In this document: in pieces, positions 23,718 through 33,104 of the stretch
Layout of the letters: every line of letters starts with the position of its first letter
Position numbering within the stretch: the stretch's first letter is position 1
Assembly (NCBI GenBank): GCA_013115125.1
Contig: JABANN010000180.1
Coordinates: 1-56,613 of the forward strand
Direction: 5' to 3'
Origin: Perkinsus olseni
Taxonomy: Eukaryota > Perkinsozoa > Perkinsida
Length of the DNA stretch: 56,613 bases
Position numbers and translations under genes: made by a program
Notes under the pieces: model-generated
What the model saw: the letters and a program-made list of their open reading frames with translations, nothing else
What the model was told of the DNA's origin: nothing
The model's database searches: none

Positions 23718-24209
23718 ATGACTTTCATGTCAACATTTCTTACCCTGGATAATATGATGGTCTCGTCCAAAATTATCAGCATCATCTCCCTCATGGCGTT
23801 GGTAGCTATTGGGGTCAGTGCCGACCAATCTGTGAGTGGATCCTATAAAAAGCTATTCCCAGTTGACGACTTTACTATCTGTGCGGAGGTCACCTTGGGC
23901 GCTGGCCCGAGTCCGAACGTCCAGCTGGCCGTGACGGTCAATGGTTTCGGGGCTTATTCTCGTCTGCTGCCCGTGGATGACACCGTGGAAGGCTTCTATG
24001 TTGTAGACAAGCCGGGCGCGACTGATCGCGCTTTATTTCGACATATAGTGGGGTACTTCTATGGTCGCTTCGGCTTACTTTGGGGTATGGATATGTTCTT
24101 TTTCGACTTCATTCAAAGGCCCCGAGCAATAACTATCCTATTCAACGGTTCCACGCACAACTTCACACCAGGTGGTTGTCCTCCTCCTCCCCTTCCCGAT
24201 TTGAAGTGA
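23718..24209 (+). CDS. Small secreted protein, function unknown
   Basis: Intronless frame of 163 codons. The start at 23718 or, more likely, one of the paired ATGs at 23754/23757 places a typical signal peptide at the N-terminus (MVSSKIISIISLMALVAIG, then an Ala before DQ). The mature part begins near SGSYKKLFPVDDF and is rich in beta-prone and aromatic residues, ending in a proline run (CPPPPLPDLK). I do not recognise the family. The G-S/T-Y-K segment near the mature N-terminus is also seen in the protein at 50902-52341 (AGTYKAV), so both may belong to a lineage-specific secreted set. Confidence 0.6.
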   Translation: MTFMSTFLTLDNMMVSSKIISIISLMALVAIGVSADQSVSGSYKKLFPVDDFTICAEVTLGAGPSPNVQLAVTVNGFGAYSRLLPVDDTVEGFYVVDKPGATDRALFRHIVGYFYGRFGLLWGMDMFFFDFIQRPRAITILFNGSTHNFTPGGCPPPPLPDLK

Positions 24210-24700
24210 CCCGTACGTTCGGCCGTCGGTTTGGTGACCAAACTTTGGTCGCTCCTTCGAACGTGTCATGGTCGAGTTCTGGGTGTATCAATGTACTGTA
24301 TCGCCTCTGTTCGTCAGCACAAAACGATTTTTCGATGAATCATTCATTATGAAGGACAAATCAAGTGCTAAACTCCGATCTATGGACAGGTACCTCTGGT
24401 GCGTTGTCGTCGACCTGGACGATGATTACGGGATCAGCCCCTGGCGGATCTACGATACTGGCTACGCAACCGGTAAGACCATTTACGAAGCGCTTGCCCG
24501 GATCGTTCACTGTTGAAAGTAGGAAGGTCGCCCGGCAGACTAAGCTAACAATCATCGTTGTGCGCCTCGGCTTCGCCGTTCGTCAGGCATATGACTGTGT
24601 GATTGAACCTGAAAAATACTTTTGCTTTCTCATTTCCTGTCGCCTCGTTAGTTTCACTTCTAGCATAGTTCTCTTGAATCTTCTTGAGTCCCAGAGGTTT

Positions 24701-24820
24701 GCGCGAAAGTTTTTCGCGCGGTGACCTTTCGCCGCAAGGTCACTGCGATTATCGCCGGTAGTCGCGGAGGCCTCTCGCGGGTCTCGCGGCGAGACCCTCG
24801 CCTATAGACTATCGGCGAGG
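24701..24820. repeat. Cluster of four GC-rich perfect hairpins
   Basis: 24701-24719 (8-bp arms GCGCGAAA/TTTCGCGC), 24721-24743 (8-bp arms GTGACCTT/AAGGTCAC), 24780-24796 (8-bp arms around one base) and 24796-24820 (7-bp arms CCTCGCC/GGCGAGG). They abut the 3' end of the helicase-like fragment. Confidence 0.85.
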
Positions 24821-25158
24821 TAGGTTGTCCCCTCCAACCCTATCTCGGTTCGCAGGAGGTCTAGCGATGCAGCGCTGAAGTTAGGAATGCCGGGAGAGAT
24901 ATGGTCCGCTGTCCTTATCTCAGAGAGGAGCTGAAGATGTTCTTCGTCTCCCTTGCCTCGATGGAATTTCTGCAGGTATATAATCACTGGATGCATAACG
25001 CGCGACGTCTCGCTTCTCCAGAAGGGCCCAGTCGGACATTTGTCAGGTTGATATTGCTCGGAGCCGGCAAAGAGGTCAACGCGTCCAAGTTGAAATGGGT
25101 CACCAACCATTATAACTGTGAGTCCCCCGAAAGGTTTCTCTGCGTGACCATTACGCAA
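24802..25158 (-). pseudogene. PIF1-like helicase fragment
   Basis: About 118 codons of a superfamily 1B helicase related to PIF1. The segment FGGLTVIMVGDPFQLG is the Walker-B/motif II-III region, and CPTGPFWRSE and LQKFHRG match the sequence that follows it in PIF1-like helicases. The Walker A part and the C-terminal motifs are absent. Such helicase pieces are common in Helitron DNA transposons, and the hairpins directly past the 3' end would fit a Helitron tail, but no Rep domain or defined ends were found, so the parentage is open. Confidence 0.6.
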
Positions 25159-25400
25159 TGGTCTTGTGATTGCTGTGACCAGGGCAAGTGACTGTAAGTG
25201 CTGTGGCCATTACGGAGTATTTTTGTGTTTGCTGTGATCAGGGCACGTGAGTCAGTGACTCAGAGTCACGTGACGTGACTGTTAGTGCCGTGACCGTAAC
25301 GAAGTGGTCTTGTGAATCACAAGTTGTGATCGCTGTGACCAGTGCACGCGAGTGCCAGTGCTATGAGTCACAGCCTGTGACCATTACGGAGTGGTCTTGT
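25144..25400. repeat. Degenerate tandem repeat, four copies
   Basis: A core GTGACCATTACGGAGTGGTC with TTGTG after it recurs at about 25144, 25203, 25289 and 25377, spaced 59-88 bases apart, with GCTGTGACCAGGGCACGTGA-like sequence between. Small palindromes (GAGTCAGTGACTC, near 25250) occur within it. Confidence 0.7.
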
Positions 25401-25870
25401 GGTCCACGTTGAATAGAGTCGATCGGCTAAGTGGCACTACACGGGTGGTACTTCTGTTGGGGCATGGCATACCCGGTATGCGCTCTGAGATAGGGCATAA
25501 AGAGCTGATGCATTTTGTGAGGGTCGATCGGGCGTCTATGGCGCGTCATCTCGAATGAACTTCTCAGAGGATACGAACCAGAGTGTGATTGAAGTACCAG
25601 CTTCGCTCATACAGTAGAAATTAGTTACAACATGCCATGTTATGACTCGTGCGAGCGTCCCGTACTAGCGCAACACCGACGTGCCGCCAGTCAATGATAT
25701 CAGTATGCAACGGAACTGATAAAGGCCTCACGAGGGGGAATGTGCGTACACGTGCTGATAGCTGAAATCGATCATCATCAAATCGATCACCGCGTCAGTC
25801 GACGGCGACAACCGTGCCAGTCGACAGCGCTCCATAACATGATGGAGTGCCCCAGTATACACTATTCTGC

Positions 25871-25952
25871 GTCAGGTTCCTGATCACTGGTAGTGATACC
25901 ACAGCTATGACCGTCATACCGTCATAGTAAGACGCTTTCGTGGTGCCTCTAC
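25871..25952 (+). pseudogene. Relic of cytochrome P450 exon 7
   Basis: The acceptor GTCAG and about 75 coding bases match exon 7 of both intact P450 genes (FLITGSDTTAMT, then the equivalent of TLSWCLY), interrupted by about 20 inserted bases with a repeated CGTCATA motif. Nothing of the other exons is present nearby. It precedes a tRNA-Phe/tRNA-His pair just as the intact P450 at 29631-31913 does. Confidence 0.85.
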
Positions 25953-25969
25953 ACCATTTCCAGACCTAC

Positions 25970-26078
25970 TTAGTAAAACCCCAGAGCAATTTAATAAAGC
26001 CCAGCCCAAATTAGTAAAACCCCAAAGCAATTTAATAAAGCCCAGACCAAATTAGTAAAACCCCAAAGCAATTTAATT
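25970..26078. repeat. 41-bp tandem repeat, 2.6 copies
   Basis: Unit starts TTAGTAAAACCCCAAAGCAA and ends with GCCCAGACCAAA. The array overlaps the 3' end of the transposase-like ORF on the opposite strand and supplies its last codons and stop. Confidence 0.9.
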
Positions 26079-27903
26079 TCGTGAAAGACCGAGTGTCCAG
26101 GCAGCCGGCGCTGAAGGCGTGCCCGTGCTGCTCCTGCTTCTTCTTGATGTATAGTTTAACCTCCCTGAGACTCACAGCGAGCAGGGGTATCGATGGCGAC
26201 TGGCGTCTCAACTCGTGGCACTTCACATTGTAGCGATGCAGCAGGTCGGACGCAGTGTCCCGGGGTTTCATATGGAGCCATATATCCTCCCATACCTCAG
26301 TCATCGCCTCATTATATTCACAGTCTGGCACGACGGGGACCTCTCCAGACATCATCCTGAACCGTAACCTTCTCTTCCGGGGGCTTGGTGGGGATGGAAG
26401 GGGGGCAGTGAGCCAATCCGGCTCAACGGTCGAGCCCAACAAGTATTGCTCAATCTTCGAGAGCTCCTCATCAACAGCTTCCCGGGACGTCGACGATTGC
26501 GCAGTCGCATCCACACCGGTCGCCACCCAGTCATCATCCGTATCAATGTTTTGTGGGAGGTCAGCAACATTGACATCCTTGGACCCACACCCTCCATCCT
26601 CAAAGTCCAAGCGCTCGTACTCGAAGCGTGCGAGCTCGCTGAGCTCGTCGTCCGCAGCAGTGTCCACCGTGGAGGCGGTCTCCGCGGTTTTCCAAGCCTC
26701 GTTGAGGGAATCAGTGATCTCATGATTGTAGTAGTCCCACCCAAACCTCACCTCGGTGGCTGACTCCGGAGCCAATTGCCACTCAGGATAATCGTCGGCC
26801 ATTCCCAGCTCTTGATAAAGTGATGCTTCCCTGGGCCCCAATCCAATGTGTGGCATCTTCAGACCCCATTTTTCTCGCTTCCTCCTATTCCATGTAAGTG
26901 CCCACCAGAGAGCTCTACAGTCAAATAACTGACGCCCCAGACCACGGACGCCGAACAGCAGCCTATGGATAGAAGAGTGCCCCGATTCCACCATACTTGT
27001 TCCTCGCAGACTAGCCCACTGTTGAAGGTAGTAACCACTCGAGCGATAGTTGACACGGTTGAGGGGCAGATAGGGAAGCAACGGCTGGCTGTGATCTCCA
27101 CCTCGAACTGGTTGATCGCTCATACAACAATTTCTTACATGTGTTAATTGCGATCGGAACACGGACAAAAAAGTTGAGTTGATGACCCTATAGGCCGGAT
27201 CGGTAGGCGGTAGGGGCTTGGAGATATCCCGGCCTGCCTTCTGAGCGATCGCGATCTGCTCATCGTCAACGGCCCGGTGAGCTCGCACCACGGCCATCAG
27301 GCGGTTCTCCAAGGTGATGGGGTCCGCCACTCGCCGCCTTATGAAACGACCTCGCTCTGTGCGAGTTGGCTCATCCTTGGGATCCAAACCGGCCGCTGCT
27401 CGAGCTTCATTGAGAGCTAAGATATCCCCCGGAAACGGAGTGTACAAACTTCGGGATAAATCCCTAAGCACAGCCTTCTTTCTAGGACATTCCGAATTGA
27501 TGGTTCGACTTAATCTTAGCAAGACATGAAAATTGTCTAACACAATCCGCGCTCCGAACGGGCCCTTCTTAGTTGGTGCTCCCTCGCCGAGTTCTTTTCC
27601 CGAGCAACATCGGGAATCGACAAATATGGTATGGGGCCGAGCCACTCCTGCTTCGTCATGCCTCCGCCCTATCTCATCGAAGCACGCTTCAACATGAGCT
27701 TCTTTCGCGCCTGGCCTGATGCATACTCTTAAAAACTCTGTCTTCTCATGCGCTGTCTTACTCTTCAGCATCCCCATCTTGGGTGTCCGCAGAAATAGTC
27801 CCCTGACATTCCGGTTCGTATCTGGAGTTGCACAACCTTCTCGCCGACCGCTGAAGCATCGCCTTACTTTACGGTGTGAAGACTGCACGTACACGAAACC
27901 CAT
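26032..27903 (-). mobile_element. DDE-transposase-like ORF (623 codons)
   Basis: Long open frame with features of a DDE transposase: first acidic residue in TIFVDSRCC (about residue 95), second in ARIVLDNFHVLLRLSR (about residue 125), and a late Glu in GTSMVESGHSSIHRLLFG (about residue 310), followed by a basic segment with WNRRKREKWG. Layout resembles transposase-like proteins expanded in some fungi and other eukaryotes, but I cannot name the superfamily. The frame remains open about 35 codons upstream of the ATG at 27903, so an earlier exon is likely. The acidic C-terminal third is probably disordered. The last codons come from the 41-bp repeat. No terminal inverted repeats or target-site duplication were found. 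The ORF itself looks intact. Confidence 0.6.
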
Positions 27904-28278
27904 TTGCTGGCACCGAAGAAGTTCCGCCGCGCGCGAGGCTCTTTCCCACTGCCCAGGTAAGGACAGAGCGATATCCTGGCCAGGAGCTCCCCAGCCTCAG
28001 ACCCCCGAGGCGGTGCCTCCCCTCTCCCCAACTTCTTGCCGCTGTAGGCCACTTGCCGTAGTATAACCATCCACTGATCAATGCCCTTACCCGATTTTGG
28101 CATAAATTGAGGAAATGAGAGACTAACAATGGCCCATGACACTGCTCTCCGGCCCTGGCTCTGGTACCAACCAATTCCAGCACGCATATGCATCTCGCAT
28201 AAAATGTTGGTCGCGCGCGATGTGCTCGCGTGCTAGAGAACTGTGTTGGACCGGCAAGGTGCTTCGTGCCTTTCACGC

Positions 28279-28407
28279 CCTAATCCTCCCCTTCTTCCTC
28301 TCTTCCTCTCCTCTCTCTTCCTTCTCTTCCCTTTCCTTCCTTTTCCTCTCTTTTTTTCCTCCCTTTCTTCCTCCCTTCTTCTCTTTCTCCCTTTTCCCCC
28401 TCCTTTC
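28279..28407. repeat. Polypyrimidine tract
   Basis: About 125 bases that are almost entirely C and T on the plus strand, ending about 15 bases before the tRNA-Phe gene. On a supercoiled template such mirror-rich pyrimidine runs can form triplex DNA. It creates a spurious proline/leucine/serine-rich frame. Confidence 0.9.
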
Positions 28408-28423
28408 AGACGCTTTTCCCCCA

Positions 28424-28493
28424 GCCCTAGCTCAGTTGGGAGAGCGCCAGACTGAAGATCTGGAGGTCCTCAGTTCGATCCTGGGTCTGGGCA
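28424..28493 (+). tRNA. tRNA-Phe (GAA), copy 1, altered acceptor stem
   Basis: D-arm, anticodon arm with GAA (stem CCAGA/TCTGG), T-arm and 3' acceptor strand are identical to the intact copy at 32686-32758. The 5' acceptor strand differs: instead of GCCCAGA before TAGCTCAG there is GCCC directly, or CCCAGCCC if read as an insertion, so the seven-pair acceptor stem cannot form. Probably a pseudogene. Confidence 0.75.
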
Positions 28494-28767
28494 TAGCTAC
28501 TTAGGCTATGGTAGCTTTGCGTAGCTCATATTTAGGCCCCCACCCTGCCCCATAACGAATATATGCCTGACTACAGAAGGCTGTCGACCAAGGCCATCGT
28601 TGCCGTAGAGAGACGTCGAAAGACTTCCTGTGGGTCTTCTGACAAGTTTGGCCTTCACCTCAGTTGTGTCGAGGGGACAACAAAACCCATAGACCGCCCT
28701 TGAGTGATGGATTGAGCTCAACCATTGTATCCCATCGCATCGAGCGTTCAGCTCAGCGTAGTTTTGT

Positions 28768-28839
28768 GTCGCCATCGTCTAGTGGTTAGGACGTCACGTT
28801 GTGGCCGTGACAACCCCGATTCAAATCCGGGTAGCGACT
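28768..28839 (+). tRNA. tRNA-His (GTG), copy 1, two stem mismatches
   Basis: Cloverleaf with anticodon GTG at 28801-28803 (stem TCACG/CGTGA). Compared with copy 2, a C replaces T in the acceptor stem (GTCGCCA against TAGCGAC) and an A replaces the conserved G at the end of the T-stem, breaking two pairs. It may be decaying. Confidence 0.75.
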
Positions 28840-29630
28840 TTACGATCGACGTGGATTTTAGCCTTGACTTGTTTGTCGATAGATAACTGTGAAGGGTGCT
28901 CGAACCTTCTTCGGAGACCGCCAACACAGTCCTTCGTATGTAGCCAGGCCGTTCGGACCATCCAAGTCGGGAGTTGCTCATGATTGTAGTTTTGCCATGC
29001 AGGTAGTCGCATTGACCATGAGAAAGCGTGACAATCGTAGTGAATAACGACATTCCCCAACGAAAACAAACATCCTCATTGCCATGATTGATGACGAGCT
29101 CACCCACACTCTCAGTCGGGCGGAGATTGTAGGGGTAAGTAAAACTGACGAGGTACCCGACGGCGCTACCCATGCGTCCTCGGAGCGGCGCAGCCGTCTT
29201 TCACGAATGTAAGAAGCCAAACCCACTCGAGCACACATGTGAAAGAGATTGTCCTTCGCTAGCGCTAGCTGTGCAGCTAGTGTCCCATTGCTGTACTGTC
29301 GGCACACGACCGGTCCAACCGGTGGTATGTGTCTCCGTTTATGTCTCCAGATGAGGAGCTGTTAGCAGGAAGATGTACCTTTATATACGTTTGGACACAC
29401 GCATACGTCGTGTCCCGGAGACACTGCCCTCCGCGACACGTATAGGGGACAGAAAAGATAGAGCAGGGATAGAGTAGAAGCCCCAGCGACAAGTATTGAG
29501 TAGCTGAGGGAGCGAGTATCTAACGGCTGAGAGACACTGCACGTATCCCAGCGGCGGATCCTGTGCCGCCAAGCTTCTGGGGTTGTGTTTAGAGGTTTCT
29601 CCACAGGGTGTACTTACAGCCCAACTTTTA
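28840..29630. other. Spacer between tRNA-His copy 1 and P450 copy 2
   Basis: No gene recognised. Minus-strand frames of 80-140 codons partly overlap the tRNA gene and show no known motif. Presumably includes the P450 promoter. Confidence 0.5.
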
Positions 29631-31913
29631 ATGGCATCCCTACTCGCCGCTGCCCAGGGTCTCGTGGTAAAGGGTCGATCAAGTTTCCGGTCGCACGGAA
29701 CACTCATCCTTGTGTGCGGCATAGCCTCAGCACTTGCCTTGAAGGCTCTGAGGTTCTTGCGACGTACCAAGGTGGATCTCCATGCAGTCTTCGGCGGACC
29801 AAATCGGGTAAGTACATACTATTGGTTTGATCGATCCGGAGTTATCATCACCAGCTAATTCGTAACTCGGATTTCTCGCAGTTCCTTCCATTCGTTGGCT
29901 TCATACCGAAGTCGCTGGATCACCTATTTCATGCTTTGGAGATCTATGCGGACACGTACGGTGACATATACCATATCAAGTGAGAGTCAGAGAGTCTCTT
30001 CGGTTGCCCGACCGTCTGCGCGGCGCAGAAGGCGCCACCGATGGGCGTGCACCATTGCGGGAACACTGACGGTATAGCGCACTTTTCAGAACTCTCGGCA
30101 TGGACGTGGTAGCTGTGTCCAAGCCTGAGCTGGTCCGTCAAGTTTTGAATGAACGCCCGAAGACCTTCATCAAACCATTCAACAAGCACAAGATAATGCC
30201 GATCCCGGGTATGTTCAACACGGAGGGAGAAGAGTGGAAGAGGAACAGACGGTTGGGTGCCCCGGCCTTCAACGATAAGAACTCGGACGCCATGGTACCC
30301 GATATGTCCGAAGTTGCATTGAAGCTGGTAGGCTGCCAATCTCCGTCTTCCCTCCACCTTCGGGTATTCAGGTACGTCAGTTGAGATCCCTCAGCCAGGA
30401 CGGCCGTATTGTTTGGCGCCCCACAGAATGGCTTCCCCTCTGTACCCTCGATGTCTTATGTTTTACCACTTTAGGGAACGACTATAATTTTTTGAATCCT
30501 GATGGTGAGTGATGTTTCTTAGTAGAAACTTTCTACTAGAGACAGCTATGTGGTAGCACACTTCTCCTCGGGGGTATTTTATTCGCACTGTCCGCAAATT
30601 CCGAGCTCGGTCATATTCATTATCACGTCAACTATACGCGGCTCCCATGATGTTGCGCACTATGCCTTTTGTGTATCAGCGCTTGCTTGATCATCGTCAT
30701 CGTGATCGGGTCGACCCTGATAGCTCATAAAGTACTCCATCAGGTGTCCCTCTTGGCCATCGCTCCGGAGAAGTACAACAGGCGATAACAGATGGTTTGG
30801 AAGGCTCGGGTTACGCCGTACAGCTCAGTTCCTTCCCATGGATGACCCGCGATAGGTTCCCTTGGAATCTCAATCCGATGATCAAAAAGGTGAGACTCGT
30901 CCCGGGTGAGCTCGTCAGTCAATAACCTGCCCCGTTGATCAGATGCACACCGGAGTGAAGCAGCTCAACAGAATTTGCGATGAGATTAGCAGCAGTCGAC
31001 GGGCTGAGAAGCAAAGGGCAGAAGGGCGGGTGGAGCGACGCGACTTGCTCGACAAACTCTTGCATCTAGGCCCGGAGGACCTGCGGGGAAACCTCATCAC
31101 GTGAGTCATAGCCCCCTTTGGTGACTCGGCACATCCCATTTTCTGGTGCATGTGTGAATCATCGGCGAAGGTGATTAGGAAGGCCTCGGTATGCACCCCT
31201 TGCCGTCAGGTTCTTGATCGCTGGTAGTGATACCACAGCCATGACGCTTTCGTGGTGCCTCTACTATCTGTCCCTCAAACCTCCAATCCAAGCTAAGGCG
31301 AGGGCCGAGGTGGATGCCCTCAGACATGACCCCAAGACGATAGCGGACCTCAACCAGCTACCCTACGTTGAGTGCTGCATACTCGAGACACTCAGAGTGA
31401 GCCATCGTAAAATCAGGTTGAGGTATTGTGGGGTTTTTGTCAGCTGCAGCCCCCTGCTGTATTCCTCCTCAATGAGTGCATCCGTGACACAGTCCTGGAT
31501 GGAAAGAGCATCCCTTCCGGAACAGTCGTGGCGACACTCTTTCGTAAAGCGATGGTGGCGGAATCTCAAGGCGGCAAAAATTTTAAGTACGTGATCAGCT
31601 TCAGTACTTGCTTCTTTGCAACCAATGTCTCCAACGCGCCGCATGTCTCAGGCCGCAACGTTGGCTTACTCGTGATGGCTCTGCTGTTGACCAGTCCCTT
31701 GTACGTGACCATCTCGCGTTTGGTGGGGGACCTCGTCAGTGTCCCGGGCAGAATATGGCCCTCAAGGAGGCGACGATAATACTGACTTTGATTCTGAGAT
31801 ATTTTGATGATATTAAATTCGCTCATTCACCCGCGAGTGTTCGTGGAGAGGTTTCCTTTATTTATGGACCTCAGAATCTTGAGCTACGAATGTGTCAACG
31901 AGCCATCCGGTAG
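29631..31913 (+). CDS. Cytochrome P450, copy 2 (nine exons, 513 aa)
   Basis: Paralogue of the gene at 796-3067 with the same intron positions. Exons: 29631-29807, 29882-29979, 30090-30327, 30372-30504, 30744-30889, 30943-31100, 31210-31396, 31444-31586, 31652-31913; all GT-AG, phases consistent. It encodes an N-terminal hydrophobic anchor, I-helix AGSDTT and ETLR in exon 7, PQRW and the haem loop FGGGPRQCPGQNMA in exon 9. Compared with copy 1 only exon 6, exon 8 and exon 9 differ in length, each by three bases. The fourth intron contains a 17-base perfect palindrome (30521-30537). Probably ER-bound monooxygenase; substrate unknown. No disabling change seen. Confidence 0.9.
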
Positions 31914-32685
31914 CTTCAATTTTTATCCTCACCATATCTTGCTCACTCACACCTAACACGTTTGTTTTTCCTAGCTAACAATACGATCGGTGTTGCCAGT
32001 GAATATGTTTTACCTCGCGTGTCCGATCAATCCTGTTTGCGCTTGAGCCGTGTGCACGGAAGCTACGCTCTTGGGCGGGCAACAATTTTCTTGGACCGAC
32101 GTGCCGGTCTAAATCACACCACTGTTGCCTGGCGTCCAGCCTGCAGACTCTAAATGGCCCACTAGTGTTTCAGAAAGTCGTAACAGCCAGTTTCACTCGC
32201 CTGTCAACACTGCGAGTTGGCTTTCTAGTGTCAGCAAGATTTCTGATTTTACGAAGACTCAATATAGATTTTTCGAGAGTTCAAGTATCTTGTCTCAGGC
32301 GGAACTCGCAGGAAGAGGCATCGAAGTTCCAACCCGAAGACCGATGGTGAGGCAGCAAAGCCTAACTCCAATTGATTCTGCTGAACGCAGAGCGCACTCG
32401 AGAAGCACGAGTGCTCGCCGGCGCATTGCGGGCCGTGAACCACTCCTCACGAACGGCGAGGCCCGTACGGTATGGGCCGTACAGAGGTTGGGCCAAGTTA
32501 CATACTCGAAAGCGATATGCCTACCGCTCAATAGCTGAGTCAAGGAGCGGGCATACTGTTCAGAAGAGCAGCGAAAGGTCGATGTGAGGTTATTGCAGCT
32601 CTGCGGTGGCATACCGATACACGGCGGTGCTAATCCGATCCGTACCTAGGCTGCGGTGTGAGCTACCATTCGATATTCTATATAA
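31914..32685. other. Spacer between P450 copy 2 and the second tRNA pair
   Basis: No gene recognised. Open frames up to 137 codons overlap on both strands and carry no motif. Confidence 0.5.
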
Positions 32686-32758
32686 GCCCAGATAGCTCAG
32701 TTGGGAGAGCGCCAGACTGAAGATCTGGAGGTCCTCAGTTCGATCCTGGGTCTGGGCA
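32686..32758 (+). tRNA. tRNA-Phe (GAA), copy 2
   Basis: Complete 73-base cloverleaf: acceptor GCCCAGA/TCTGGGC with discriminator A, A-box TAGCTCAGTTGG, anticodon GAA at 32719-32721, B-box GTTCGATCC. All stems pair. No intron. Confidence 0.97.
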
Positions 32759-33032
32759 TATCTATTTAGGCTATGCTAGCTCTACGTAGCTCATATCTAA
32801 GCCCCCATCCTGCCCCATAATTAATATATGCCTGACTACAGAAGGCTGTCGACCAAGACCGTCGTTGCCATAGAGAGACGTCGAAAGACTTCCTGTGGGT
32901 CTTCTGAGAAGTTCGGCCTCCACCTCAATTGTGCCGAAGGGACAACAAAACCGATAGACCGCCCTTGAGTGAGGGATTGAGGTCAACCATTGTATTCCAT
33001 CGCATCGAGCGTCCGGCCCACAGTATTTTCGT
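32759..33032. repeat. Conserved 274-bp tRNA-Phe/tRNA-His spacer
   Basis: Aligns without a gap to the equally long spacer at 28494-28767, with roughly 30 substitutions. The similarity stops at the outer ends of the two tRNA genes on each side. On the minus strand both spacers keep a frame open for at least 65 codons. Confidence 0.85.
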
Positions 33033-33104
33033 GTCGCTATCGTCTAGTGGTTAGGACGTCACGTTGTGGCCGTGACAACCCCGGTTCAAATCCGGGTAGC
33101 GACT
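33033..33104 (+). tRNA. tRNA-His (GTG), copy 2
   Basis: All stems pair: acceptor GTCGCTA/TAGCGAC, anticodon GTG at 33066-33068, T-stem CCCGG/CCGGG. The extra 5' G typical of tRNA-His is not encoded and would be added after transcription, as is usual in eukaryotes. A T-rich stretch follows, fitting RNA polymerase III termination. Confidence 0.95.

Noticed and set aside
26255-26763. Plus-strand frames of 105-156 codons
   Set aside because: Shadows of the transposase-like ORF on the minus strand.
28243-28455. Proline/leucine-rich frame
   Set aside because: Produced by translating the polypyrimidine tract and part of the tRNA-Phe gene.
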